NCBI GenBank assembly: GCA_035361955.1
Contig: DAOSDC010000007.1
Coordinates: 1 to 64,000 of the forward strand
Source of the DNA: UBA6120 sp035361955
Lineage (GTDB): Bacteria > Bacillota_I > Bacilli_A > RFN20 > CAG-826
Direction: 5' to 3'
Length of the DNA stretch: 64,000 bases
Positions within the stretch are counted from its first letter, which is position 1, and each line of letters opens with the position of its first letter. The notes below the pieces were generated by a model. That model saw only the letters and a list, made by a program, of their open reading frames with translations, did no database searches and was not told where the DNA came from. Position numbers and translations under genes: made by a program. Shown one piece after another: positions 27,775 through 36,353 of this stretch.

Positions 27775-30183
27775 ATGAATATTAAAAAACTGATTGAACA
27801 GTTGACAATCGAGGAAAAAGCCGCGCTTTTATCAGGAATTTCTAATTGGGAGACGACGCCGATCGCTCGTTTAGATATTCCTAGCGTCGTGATGGCCGAT
27901 GGTCCAACCGGACTCCGCAAAGAAGTACAGGGTGGTAAGTTTTTGGCGCCTTCACTACCCGCTACTTGTTTTCCACTACCAGTCACGCAGGCCAGCACTT
28001 GGAACATCGAACTGATCAAAGCGATGGGAGAAATGATTGCTAAAGAAGCAATCGATCAAGGAGTCGACACCGTTTTGGGTCCGGGCGTCAATATTAAGCG
28101 TAGCCCTTTAGGTGGGCGTAATTTCGAGTACTTTTCGGAAGATCCGTATTTGGCTGGTCAGATGGGAAGTGCATTCATTAACGGCGTCCAAAGTCAGTAC
28201 GTCGGTACATCTTTGAAGCATTTCGCCCTTAACAATCAAGAATTTCGACGCATGAGCATTTCTGCCGAAGCTTCGATGCGCACGATGCGTGAAATATATT
28301 TATTACCGTTTGAATATGCCGTTAAAACGGCTAGTCCACAGACGATTATGGCTAGTTACAATCGCATCAACGGCATTTACGCGAGTGAGAACAACTGGTT
28401 ATTGACCGACCTGCTTCGACTGGAGTGGAACTATCAAGGACTCGTCGTTTCCGATTGGGGAGCAGTCGTTGACCGCGTCAAAGGTGTCAACGCCGGCATG
28501 GATTTAGAAATGCCGACAAGCAATGGCGCCAACGACGAAAAAATCATCGCCGCCGTGAAAGATGGAACATTATCTTTGGCGAATCTTGACAAGGCAGTCA
28601 CCAACGTATTGACTTACATCGAGCGGTGCCTTAACAACCGAACCAAGACGAAAAAAGCACCAAAATACGATTATGACACGGGCCATGACATGGCGAAGCG
28701 AGTCGCGATTGAAGGGGCGGTCCTGTTAAAAAATGATCGTGATCTATTGCCAATTAAGGCGGGACAAAGTATCGCTGTCATCGGTGAACTAGCTCATAAA
28801 CCACGATACCAAGGCAGCGGATCCTCGCAAGTCAACCCCCGTCGCCTCGTTTCGTTTACACAAGCACTTGATGAAAATTCGATTAGTTATGACTATGCCC
28901 CGGGATATGGCCGACATTATATTAAGAAAATCAAACTTGCCCAACAAATCGCCAAAGCCAAAGATGTCATATTAATTTTTGCCGGTTTGACTGAAGAATA
29001 CGAATCAGAAGGTTTCGACCGTAAACATTTAAACTTACCAAAAGATCAAATCAAACTGATTGACGCCATTGTTAAGGTGAACCCAAACGTCGTCCTCGTT
29101 TTATCGCTTGGATCGCCGGTGGTCATGCCCTTTGCCAGCACCATTCCATCAATTTTGAACATGTACTTGGCCGGCGAAGCTTTTGGTGAAGCAGCATATG
29201 ATTTGATTTTCGGAGTTGCCAATCCGAGCGGAAAACTCGCGGAAACGTTTCCCAAGCGAATTGAGGATCATCCAAGTTTTGGATCATTTCCGATGGGACC
29301 TCAGCAAGTCGTATACAAGGAAGGCATTTACGTGGGCTACCGCCACTATGACAAATCGCGCAAAGACGTGCTGTTCCCGTTTGGTCACGGTCTTAGTTAC
29401 ACCGCTTTCCGCTACCGCAACTTGATGTTTGAAAACAATTTACTCGAACACGGCGAAATCAAAGTGAGCGTCGAGATAACGAATGTTGGCGACGTACTTG
29501 GCGCCGAAGTCGTCCAATTATATGTCGGCGAAATGCGTCCCATCGTCGACCGCGCTAGTTTTGGCCTGAAAGCTTTCAAAAAAGTTTTCTTGAAACCTGG
29601 CGAAACGAAAACGGTGCTATTACCGCTGAACGAGACGGCGTTTCGATACTTTGACGAAAAACTGAACGGGTGGAACATTATCGGGGGCGACTTTAAGATT
29701 CTCGTCGGTTCTTCATCGCGCGACATTCGCCTAAGTGACGTCGTCTACATCGAACCACGGGCAACGATGCTTCCCGATAAGTACAAGTCGTTAATACCGC
29801 CAAATGCGCCGGAAAACGGCGAACGAAACATAGCTTACACAAGGCAAACTATCAATCAAGCAGCGACATTTTATGATGCGCGACGCGTTAGTTTGAATGG
29901 TTGGTTGCTATACACGGCCATCAAACTTGGTGCCACAAAAATGGTTCCTAAAGGCATCTCGAAAACGGTTAAGAAAATGGTCCGGCAATCGGCGATTATG
30001 ATGCCACTGCGGCAATTGAGCAATTTTTCGAGTGGAAAATTGTCGGAAATCGGTGTCGAAGCAATTATTTTGATCATAAAAGGCAAACTTTTAAAAGGTA
30101 TCAAGATGCTATTCAATGATTTGAAAAAACATAAACACAAGTCGACAAAGACGCAAATATATCAAGTACAACCACGCGAATAA
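27775..30183 (+). CDS. Beta-glucosidase, GH3
   Basis: This 802-residue GH3 enzyme splits terminal beta-glucosides or related sugars. The N-terminal barrel has MADGPTGLRK, GPGVNIKRSPLGGRNFEYFSEDP and the nucleophile Asp in LVVSDWGAVVDR. The second domain contains YQGSGSSQVNPRRL and GLTEEYESEGFDR, where the acid/base Glu would lie. An Fn3-like C-terminal domain follows (about 590-660). The last 120 residues are an extra basic, partly hydrophobic tail (KMVRQSAIMMPLRQLSNFSSG) that resembles tails of other Firmicute GH3 enzymes. There is no signal peptide. The stop overlaps the next start by one base (TAATG). Confidence 0.93.
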   Translation: MNIKKLIEQLTIEEKAALLSGISNWETTPIARLDIPSVVMADGPTGLRKEVQGGKFLAPSLPATCFPLPVTQASTWNIELIKAMGEMIAKEAIDQGVDTVLGPGVNIKRSPLGGRNFEYFSEDPYLAGQMGSAFINGVQSQYVGTSLKHFALNNQEFRRMSISAEASMRTMREIYLLPFEYAVKTASPQTIMASYNRINGIYASENNWLLTDLLRLEWNYQGLVVSDWGAVVDRVKGVNAGMDLEMPTSNGANDEKIIAAVKDGTLSLANLDKAVTNVLTYIERCLNNRTKTKKAPKYDYDTGHDMAKRVAIEGAVLLKNDRDLLPIKAGQSIAVIGELAHKPRYQGSGSSQVNPRRLVSFTQALDENSISYDYAPGYGRHYIKKIKLAQQIAKAKDVILIFAGLTEEYESEGFDRKHLNLPKDQIKLIDAIVKVNPNVVLVLSLGSPVVMPFASTIPSILNMYLAGEAFGEAAYDLIFGVANPSGKLAETFPKRIEDHPSFGSFPMGPQQVVYKEGIYVGYRHYDKSRKDVLFPFGHGLSYTAFRYRNLMFENNLLEHGEIKVSVEITNVGDVLGAEVVQLYVGEMRPIVDRASFGLKAFKKVFLKPGETKTVLLPLNETAFRYFDEKLNGWNIIGGDFKILVGSSSRDIRLSDVVYIEPRATMLPDKYKSLIPPNAPENGERNIAYTRQTINQAATFYDARRVSLNGWLLYTAIKLGATKMVPKGISKTVKKMVRQSAIMMPLRQLSNFSSGKLSEIGVEAIILIIKGKLLKGIKMLFNDLKKHKHKSTKTQIYQVQPRE

Positions 30184-31193
30184 TGAAAGTATTGATTATC
30201 GGTGGCACTGGTTTATTAGGACTTGAAGCTGCCCAACAACTGTTAGCGAAAAAACAGCAAGTGATTGGCTTGGCGTTACCGCCTTTACCTGTGGGAGTGA
30301 GTTTGCCAAGCGGCTATCAGGTCATTTTTAAAAACTATTTGAATATGGGAGACGATGAACTATTGGCCTTGATGGAAGGCGTCCAAGCGCTCGTGTTCGC
30401 CGCCGGTATCGACGAACGAGTCGAAGGTCAGCACCCTATCTATGACCTATACGATAAATACAACATTCAGCCAGTCATTCGTTTATTAGGTTTGGCCAAA
30501 AAAGCGGGCGTACACTCTTCAGTCGTCTTAGGTTCCTATTTCACGTATGCGCATCGCCTTCATCCTAATTGGCAGTTGGACAAATATCATCCATATATCG
30601 CCGCGCGCATCAAGCAAATGGAAGCGGCATTGGCATATGCCGAAGATGGAACGATGCATGTCGCTGTCCTGGAACTGCCATATATATTCGGCGTCCAACC
30701 AGGCCGGCAACCCGTATGGACGATTTTGCTTGAACAAATATTGGCGATGAAAAGGCGCACATATTATCCCAAAGGGGGCACGGCCATGGTCACCGTCAGG
30801 CAAGTGGGACAAGCCATCGTCGGAGCGATTAACAAAAACCATGGTGGTAATGCCATTCCCATTGGATATTACAACATGACTTGGAAACAAATGTTGACGC
30901 TGTTTCACCGCTACACCGGCATCAATCGCAACATCGTCACGATCCCGACTTGGATGTATCGACTCGGCGTCATGCTTATCGTCAAAAAGAAAAAACGCCA
31001 AGGCATCGAAATGGGACTTAACATGGTTAAGTTTTCGAATGTTATGACGAGCAATCTATTCATCGATAAAAACGAAGGTTCAAAGATGTTGGGGGTCAAA
31101 CCCGACGATATCCAAACGGCGATTGCTAACTCAATCCACCTTTCGATGGATGCGATTAAAGGAAAAAAGCTCGAAAAAATGAAAAGCGAATGA
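30183..31193 (+). CDS. NAD-dependent epimerase/dehydratase (extended SDR)
   Basis: This 336-residue Rossmann protein begins MKVLIIGGTGLLGLEAAQQL, the dinucleotide-binding glycine motif. The central part has VLGSYFTYAHR and the position of the catalytic Tyr/Lys pair (YHPYIAARIKQME), so a YxxxK-like pair is not perfectly canonical. LELPYIFGVQPGRQP matches the substrate loop. It starts inside the GH3 stop codon (TAATG) and is therefore coupled to it. The substrate is unknown. A role in modifying the sugar freed by GH3, or in nucleotide-sugar synthesis for the next genes, is possible. Confidence 0.75.
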   Translation: MKVLIIGGTGLLGLEAAQQLLAKKQQVIGLALPPLPVGVSLPSGYQVIFKNYLNMGDDELLALMEGVQALVFAAGIDERVEGQHPIYDLYDKYNIQPVIRLLGLAKKAGVHSSVVLGSYFTYAHRLHPNWQLDKYHPYIAARIKQMEAALAYAEDGTMHVAVLELPYIFGVQPGRQPVWTILLEQILAMKRRTYYPKGGTAMVTVRQVGQAIVGAINKNHGGNAIPIGYYNMTWKQMLTLFHRYTGINRNIVTIPTWMYRLGVMLIVKKKKRQGIEMGLNMVKFSNVMTSNLFIDKNEGSKMLGVKPDDIQTAIANSIHLSMDAIKGKKLEKMKSE

Positions 31194-31210
31194 CATCATC
31201 TTCGAAAACA

Positions 31211-31239
31211 TTGCTCTCTAACAATAGTTAGACTATTAT
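31211..31239 (+). promoter_or_regulatory. Promoter of the priming sugar transferase gene
   Basis: TTGCTC (31211-31216), a 17-base spacer and TATTAT (31234-31239) precede the ATG at 31256. The inverted repeat CTAAC/GTTAG (31218-31222 and 31227-31231) lies exactly between the two promoter boxes and could be an operator. Confidence 0.7.
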
Positions 31240-31255
31240 ATTTATTTAGGATTAT

Positions 31256-31882
31256 ATGAGCGATTTGACCGCCAAAAAAACGATTGTCGTCCCTGAATTC
31301 GAATTCAAGAAAGACCGCTTTATGTATGCGTTTACGAAGCGGTTTTTTGATTTATTCGCTTCGTTACTACTTATCATCATATTATTAGTGCCGATGGTCA
31401 TCGTTTTTATCATCGTCAAACTCGATGGCGGACCCGCCATTTTTAAACAGCAGCGTCTTGGTAAAAACGGCAAACAATTCACGATTCTCAAATTTAGGAC
31501 GATGGTTGTCCATGCCGAAGAAGATGGCTTTAAATGGGCAACCCCAGATGACCCACGCGTCACTAAGTTCGGTCGCTTTCTTCGCAAGGTTCAAATCGAT
31601 GAATGGCCGCAATTTTTTAACATATTGATAGGGCAAATGTCGTTTGTGGGACCGCGTCCGGAAGTCAAAGATCTCCATGACAAATTTTGTCAGTACGTGA
31701 TTGGATTCGAAAAGCGGTTGCTAGTCAAACCGGGTTTGACCGGCTGGGCCCAAGTCAATGGTGGTGCGACTTTGTTGCCCGAGGAAAAAATCATGTTCGA
31801 TGTCGAATATATCAAGCGCCGTTCACTTGCGTTCGATCTAAAATGTTTATGGAAGACGATCAAGGTTATATTTCACCCCTAG
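31256..31882 (+). CDS. Priming sugar transferase (undecaprenyl-phosphate glycosyl-1-phosphate transferase)
   Basis: This 208-residue protein has one N-terminal membrane helix (about 29-53) and a catalytic part typical of WbaP/PglC/WecA-type bacterial sugar transferases. Motifs seen are KRFFDLFASL, FKQQRLGKNGKQFTILKFRT, VQIDEWPQFFNIL, MSFVGPRPE, KPGLTGWAQVNG and DVEYIKRRSL. It attaches the first sugar phosphate to undecaprenyl phosphate at the inner face of the membrane, starting an envelope polysaccharide. It opens the polysaccharide region but is followed by ald, tRNA-Gln and glyA before the next polysaccharide gene. Confidence 0.92.
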   Translation: MSDLTAKKTIVVPEFEFKKDRFMYAFTKRFFDLFASLLLIIILLVPMVIVFIIVKLDGGPAIFKQQRLGKNGKQFTILKFRTMVVHAEEDGFKWATPDDPRVTKFGRFLRKVQIDEWPQFFNILIGQMSFVGPRPEVKDLHDKFCQYVIGFEKRLLVKPGLTGWAQVNGGATLLPEEKIMFDVEYIKRRSLAFDLKCLWKTIKVIFHP

Positions 31883-31906
31883 GGTGATTGAAAAAGGAGC
31901 ACAACT

Positions 31907-33023
31907 ATGATTATCGGCGTCCCAAAAGAGATTAAGAAACATGAATACCGGATTGGACTCATTCCCAAACATGCGAAAAGCTATGTCGAGGCAGGACATC
32001 AAGTTTTCATCCAAGCGGGGGGCCGGCACCGGCGCCGGATTCACTGATCAAGAATATTTAGCGGTTGGCTGCAAATTGCTACCGACGATTGAAGACATTT
32101 ATCAAATCGCCGACATGATCATTAAGGTCAAAGAACCGTTACCTCCTGAATACGACCTAATGCAGGAAGGTCAAATCATTTTTACATACTTACATCTGGC
32201 CGCCAGTAAGGAGTTGACCGAAGCGATGTTGCGTCGCAAAGTCGTGGGTGTCGCTTATGAAACGATTACCGACGAACTCGGCAAACTGTCTTGCCTGAAA
32301 CCGATGTCGGAAGTGGCCGGGCGCTTGTCGGTCCAAGAAGGAGCCAAATATCTTGAAAAAGAGTTTGGCGGTCGCGGCGTTTTACTCGGTGGCACGGAAA
32401 CGGTCAAGCCGGCAACGGTGGTCATCATTGGCGCCGGTGGCGTCAGCGGACGTAACGCCTTGACGATTGCCCTAGGCATGCAAGCGCGCGTTATCGCCAT
32501 CGACACGAATACCAAATATTTAGAAACCTTAGTGCCTCAATTCGGTGAACGGCTCAAAGTCGTCGCTAGCAGCGAAGCCAACATCTTAGCGGCAATCAAA
32601 GAAGCCGACTTAATCATCTCCGGTGTTTTGATCACCGGTGCCGCCGCACCGAAAATCATTCGGCGCGAGCACTTACAACTCATGAAACCCGGTGCCGTGT
32701 TCGTCGACATCGCCATCGATCAAGGCGGTAGCGCCGAAACCAGCCGGCTGACCTATCACGATGATCCGGTTTATGCCGTCGACGGCATCATCCATTATTG
32801 CGTTGGCAACATGCCTGGTGCCGTTCCGCGCACCTCAGCCGAAGCACTCGGAAACGCCACATTGCCGTTTGGTTTGGAGTTGGCGAGCAAGACGCTTCAC
32901 GAAGCATTTAAAAATCATCATTTGCTCGATGGGCTCAACGTTTATTTAGGACAGATGACGCTAGCGCCAGTCGCCGCTCAGTTTGGGATTCCTTACGTTA
33001 ACGCATATGAAATCTTTAAATAA
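31907..33023 (+). pseudogene. ald: Alanine dehydrogenase, frameshifted in a G6 run
   Basis: The start ATG at 31907 (ribosome site AAAGGAG) opens MIIGVPKEIKKHEYRIGLIP, typical of alanine dehydrogenase, and continues to FIQAG. The homology then moves to the next frame (AGTGAGFTDQEYLAVGC). The switch falls in a run of six G at 32017-32022, where five would restore one 371-residue frame. The rest is intact: catalytic Lys in IKVKEP, His in YLHLAA, NAD loop VVIIGAGGVSGRNA and C-terminal MTLAPVAAQFGIPYVNA. The enzyme turns L-alanine into pyruvate, ammonia and NADH. Because everything else is conserved, a sequencing error or a recent homopolymer slip is more likely than an old pseudogene. Confidence 0.85.
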
Positions 33024-33065
33024 ATTTATTTAAAGTGCTATTATAATAACTACCTATGGAAGTCT

Positions 33066-33140
33066 TGCCGAGTCGACAAGTGGTAAGTCAATTGGCTCTG
33101 AACCAATCATGCAAAGGTTCGAATCCTTTCTCGGCAGCCA
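33066..33140 (+). tRNA. tRNA-Gln(CTG)
   Basis: A complete cloverleaf can be drawn: acceptor TGCCGAG/CTCGGCA, anticodon stem ATTGG/CCAAT enclosing loop CTCTGAA (anticodon CTG, reading CAG), T-arm AAAGG-TTCGAAT-CCTTT, discriminator G, and encoded CCA. The U1-A72 pair is a usual tRNA-Gln identity feature. It stands alone between ald and glyA. Confidence 0.93.
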
Positions 33141-33149
33141 CTGGAAGTT

Positions 33150-33173
33150 AAAGGGGCGGCAACGTCCTTTTTT
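33150..33173 (+). terminator. Weak hairpin terminator after tRNA-Gln
   Basis: AAAGGG pairs with TCCTTT (one G-T wobble) around a 9-base loop and is followed by TTTAT, 10 bases after the tRNA 3' end. The stem is short, so termination is probably partial, and glyA starts at 33206. Confidence 0.45.
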
Positions 33174-33205
33174 ATCAAATAAAGTTTGAAAGGAATCATT
33201 CACTG

Positions 33206-34417
33206 ATGAATACTCCACTAGACATGTTCGTCGCCGCCGAGTTAAAGCGACAAAACGAGGGCTTGGAATTAATCGCCTCGGAAAATTTCACGAGCAAAAA
33301 GATTCGCGAATTATGCGGATCGGTACTGACAAATAAATATGCCGAAGGGTTTCCTGGCAAACGTTATTACGGCGGTTGTCACATCGTTGATCAAGTTGAA
33401 AATTTGGCAATCGAAAAAGCTTGTGAATTGTTCGGGTGCCGCTATGCCAACGTCCAACCGCATTCTGGCAGTTCCGCCAACATGATCGCATATGCCGCCG
33501 TTTTAAAGCCAGGTGACAAAATCATGACGTTAGCGCTTGATGAAGGCGGTCATTTAACCCATGGCTCACCCGTCAGTTTTAGCGGCAAATATTACAAGGT
33601 CGTTCACTATCGGCTTGGAAAAGATGGACGCATTGATTATGAAGCGATGCGCAAGTTGGCCCTAGAAGAAAAACCGCAACTCATATTAGCCGGTTTCTCA
33701 GCCTATCCTTACACGATTGATTTTTCAAAGTTTGGTAGCGTCGCTAGAGAAATCGGAGCCATTTTCATGGTTGACATCGCCCATATTTCCGGACTAGTGG
33801 CCACCGGGGCCCATCCTTCGCCCTTTCCCGATGCCGACATCGTTACCTCGACGACCCACAAAACAATTCGCGGACCGCGTGGTGGACTCATATTGACCAA
33901 TCGCGAAGATATTTTCAAAAAAGTCAATAGCGCCACCTTCCCAGGCATGCAAGGCGGCCCCTTGATGCATATCATCGCCGCCAAGGCGCAATGCTTCATC
34001 GAAGCACTTGAACCATCGTTCAAACAATACATCGATCAAGTGTTAATCAATACCAAAGCATGCGCCCAGGAAATGATTAAGCTTGGAGCTAGCGTCAGCG
34101 ACACCGACACCCATTTATTTCTCGTCGATACGAAAGCCTCGTTCGATATGACCGGACTTGACGCGCAACAAAAAGTTGAAGAAATCGGAATCACCATCAA
34201 TAAGAATATGATTCCTGGCGACAAGGAAAAACCTTCAGTAACTTCCGGCGTTCGCATTGGGTTGGCCGCGACAACCACACGTGGCCTTACCGAAGATGGC
34301 GCACGATTACTCAGCCGGTTGATTTTTAACTATCTATCGGGCAAAATCGACACCGAAACCGCCCATCAAGAGACAAAGAAACTAGTTGCTATGCTAAAAC
34401 CGGTCGATCAGTTGTAA
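33206..34417 (+). CDS. glyA: Serine hydroxymethyltransferase
   Basis: This 403-residue PLP enzyme converts serine and tetrahydrofolate to glycine and methylene-tetrahydrofolate. ELIASENFTSKKIRELCGSVLTNKYAEGFPGKRYYGGC is conserved, as is the PLP lysine motif STTHKTIRGPRGG. VDIAHISGLVATGAHPSPFPDADI and the C-terminal SGVRIGLAATTTRGL complete the match. The length is about 10 residues short of the typical 413 but nothing essential is missing. A GAAAGGAATC ribosome site precedes the ATG. It connects logically with folC and folT further on. It is followed after 6 bases by the CapD-type gene. Confidence 0.96.
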   Translation: MNTPLDMFVAAELKRQNEGLELIASENFTSKKIRELCGSVLTNKYAEGFPGKRYYGGCHIVDQVENLAIEKACELFGCRYANVQPHSGSSANMIAYAAVLKPGDKIMTLALDEGGHLTHGSPVSFSGKYYKVVHYRLGKDGRIDYEAMRKLALEEKPQLILAGFSAYPYTIDFSKFGSVAREIGAIFMVDIAHISGLVATGAHPSPFPDADIVTSTTHKTIRGPRGGLILTNREDIFKKVNSATFPGMQGGPLMHIIAAKAQCFIEALEPSFKQYIDQVLINTKACAQEMIKLGASVSDTDTHLFLVDTKASFDMTGLDAQQKVEEIGITINKNMIPGDKEKPSVTSGVRIGLAATTTRGLTEDGARLLSRLIFNYLSGKIDTETAHQETKKLVAMLKPVDQL

Positions 34418-34423
34418 AATAAT

Positions 34424-36301
34424 ATGAATACAAGCGCCGAAAAAATGAAAAACAACTTTAAACAAAAACAAGCGATCCTACATGTTGCGGTTGATTTTTT
34501 GGTGCTTGGTGCGCTGTTAGCGCTCGTGTTTACCGATAGCATACAAGGAAGCGAAATCAGTGTTTTCGTGGCGACGCTCCTTTTCTATATCGGTTTTGGA
34601 GTAAGCAAACTCTTCCTGTTTGCCCTATCAGGTATTTATCGGATCATCACCAATCATTTCAGCATCGTCGATGCCATCAAAGTCGGCGTGATGTCGATGT
34701 CGGTGACCTTTGCCGCTTATTTGCTGATGATTTTCATCCCCAACGTTCGCCAATGGACGTTCATGAATTTTGTGACGTTGGCATTCGCCGAATCGTTTGT
34801 GCTAATCTCGGTGCGCTTTGCCAAAAGAATGCTCCACATGTATTTGGTCAAAAAAGACCGCATTCCAGGTGAGAAGCCGACGATTATCATCGGCGCTGGA
34901 CTCGGCGGGAAAATGATCATCGATGAAATACGTAATAATCAAAAGATGATTAATGACGTCGTCGCCATCGTCGATGATGATCCTTCGAAAATCGGAAGTT
35001 CATTTTCTGGCGTCAAGGTATACGGTCCGATTAGTCGCATTAACGACATCATCAACCAATTCCAGGCGAGCGAAGTCATCGTCGCCATTGCCAATTTGGA
35101 AAAGAATCGTCTATTCGAAATTCTTTCTTATATGGACACGGCCAACGTCAAAATCAAACGTTTACCGCTGATTGCCGACTTATCACTCGATCACAAGGTT
35201 GAGTTGCTTGAAGTCGATATTCACGAGCTGCTTGGCCGCGATGTAATCCCGCTTGAAAACGATCAAATTCGCGCATTCATTGAAAACAAAACGGTGCTCA
35301 TCACGGGCGCAGGCGGATCAATCGGATCGGAACTCTCGCGGCAAATCCATAAATACCAGCCAAAACGTCTTGTGCTATTCGATATCTATGAAAACGGCGT
35401 ATATGATTTGCAACAAGAATTCAATCGCGCTTGTCATCGTTCGCAAACTAACGGCGTTACCATCGACGTCATCATTGGGTCGACCTACAACATCGAGCGC
35501 ATGGAGCAAGTGTTTACCACGTATAAGCCAGAACTTGTCTTCCACGCCGCGGCGTATAAGCATGTACCGCTGATGGAAGATAGTCCCCAGGAAGCGATTC
35601 GCACGAATATCATCGGCACTTATAATGTCGCCTATATGGCCCAAAAGCACGAAGCTCAGAAAATGGTCCTCGTTTCCACCGATAAAGCCGTGCGACCGAC
35701 CAACGTCATGGGAGCGACCAAAGCTTTCGCTGAAATGATCATGCAACACTTCGCCTCCAATGGTGCGAAAACATCGTTTTCCGCGGTACGATTTGGCAAT
35801 GTACTCGGCAGTAACGGTTCCGTGATTCCCGTGTTTAAAAAACAAATCGAATCGGGCGGTCCCTTGACGGTCACCGACCCACGCATCACGCGTTATTTCA
35901 TGACGATTCCCGAAGCCGTCGGTCTCATTTTACAATCGGGGGCTTACGCAAAGGGTGGCGAAATATTCGTCCTCGACATGGGAAAACCAATCAAAATCAT
36001 GGAATTGGCCGAGAAAATGATTCGGCAAGCCGGATTTATCCCCCACAAAGATATCAAGATTGAAATCATCGGATTGCGACCGGGTGAAAAGCTTTATGAA
36101 GAGTTACTAATTGACACCACGACGCAAATCAAAACCCCGAACGAGAAAATATTCATCGATACGAAACGAGAGATTTCGTTCGAGCAAACGACCTACGAAT
36201 GGATGATGACGCATCTTTGCGAAAATCACGAACCATTAGTCGATAAATTGTTCCAATCAATCAACATTAAGCGTGACAAATCACAGAAAAACATAGACTA
36301 G
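34424..36301 (+). CDS. CapD/PglF-type nucleotide-sugar dehydratase, membrane-bound
   Basis: This 625-residue protein has four N-terminal membrane helices (about 20-140), a first Rossmann domain (about 145-260, GAGLGGKMIIDEI) and a second extended-SDR domain beginning VLITGAGGSIGSELSRQI. The catalytic segment STDKAVRPTNVMGATKAFAE has Met where ordinary SDRs have Tyr, as is normal for PglF/WbpM/FlaA1 UDP-GlcNAc 4,6-dehydratases. It would make a UDP-4-keto-6-deoxy sugar for an envelope glycan. It begins 6 bases after glyA with no own promoter or clear ribosome site, so it may be coupled to glyA. Confidence 0.9.
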   Translation: MNTSAEKMKNNFKQKQAILHVAVDFLVLGALLALVFTDSIQGSEISVFVATLLFYIGFGVSKLFLFALSGIYRIITNHFSIVDAIKVGVMSMSVTFAAYLLMIFIPNVRQWTFMNFVTLAFAESFVLISVRFAKRMLHMYLVKKDRIPGEKPTIIIGAGLGGKMIIDEIRNNQKMINDVVAIVDDDPSKIGSSFSGVKVYGPISRINDIINQFQASEVIVAIANLEKNRLFEILSYMDTANVKIKRLPLIADLSLDHKVELLEVDIHELLGRDVIPLENDQIRAFIENKTVLITGAGGSIGSELSRQIHKYQPKRLVLFDIYENGVYDLQQEFNRACHRSQTNGVTIDVIIGSTYNIERMEQVFTTYKPELVFHAAAYKHVPLMEDSPQEAIRTNIIGTYNVAYMAQKHEAQKMVLVSTDKAVRPTNVMGATKAFAEMIMQHFASNGAKTSFSAVRFGNVLGSNGSVIPVFKKQIESGGPLTVTDPRITRYFMTIPEAVGLILQSGAYAKGGEIFVLDMGKPIKIMELAEKMIRQAGFIPHKDIKIEIIGLRPGEKLYEELLIDTTTQIKTPNEKIFIDTKREISFEQTTYEWMMTHLCENHEPLVDKLFQSINIKRDKSQKNID

Positions 36302-36353
36302 CATTAAGAATATAAGTTATTTTAAATATAGTTTATTTAAAGAAGGTATGGCC

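Noticed and set aside
30528..31001. A 157-residue minus-strand frame inside the SDR gene at 30183
   Set aside because: It lies wholly antisense to a convincing Rossmann-fold gene and shows no protein-like pattern.
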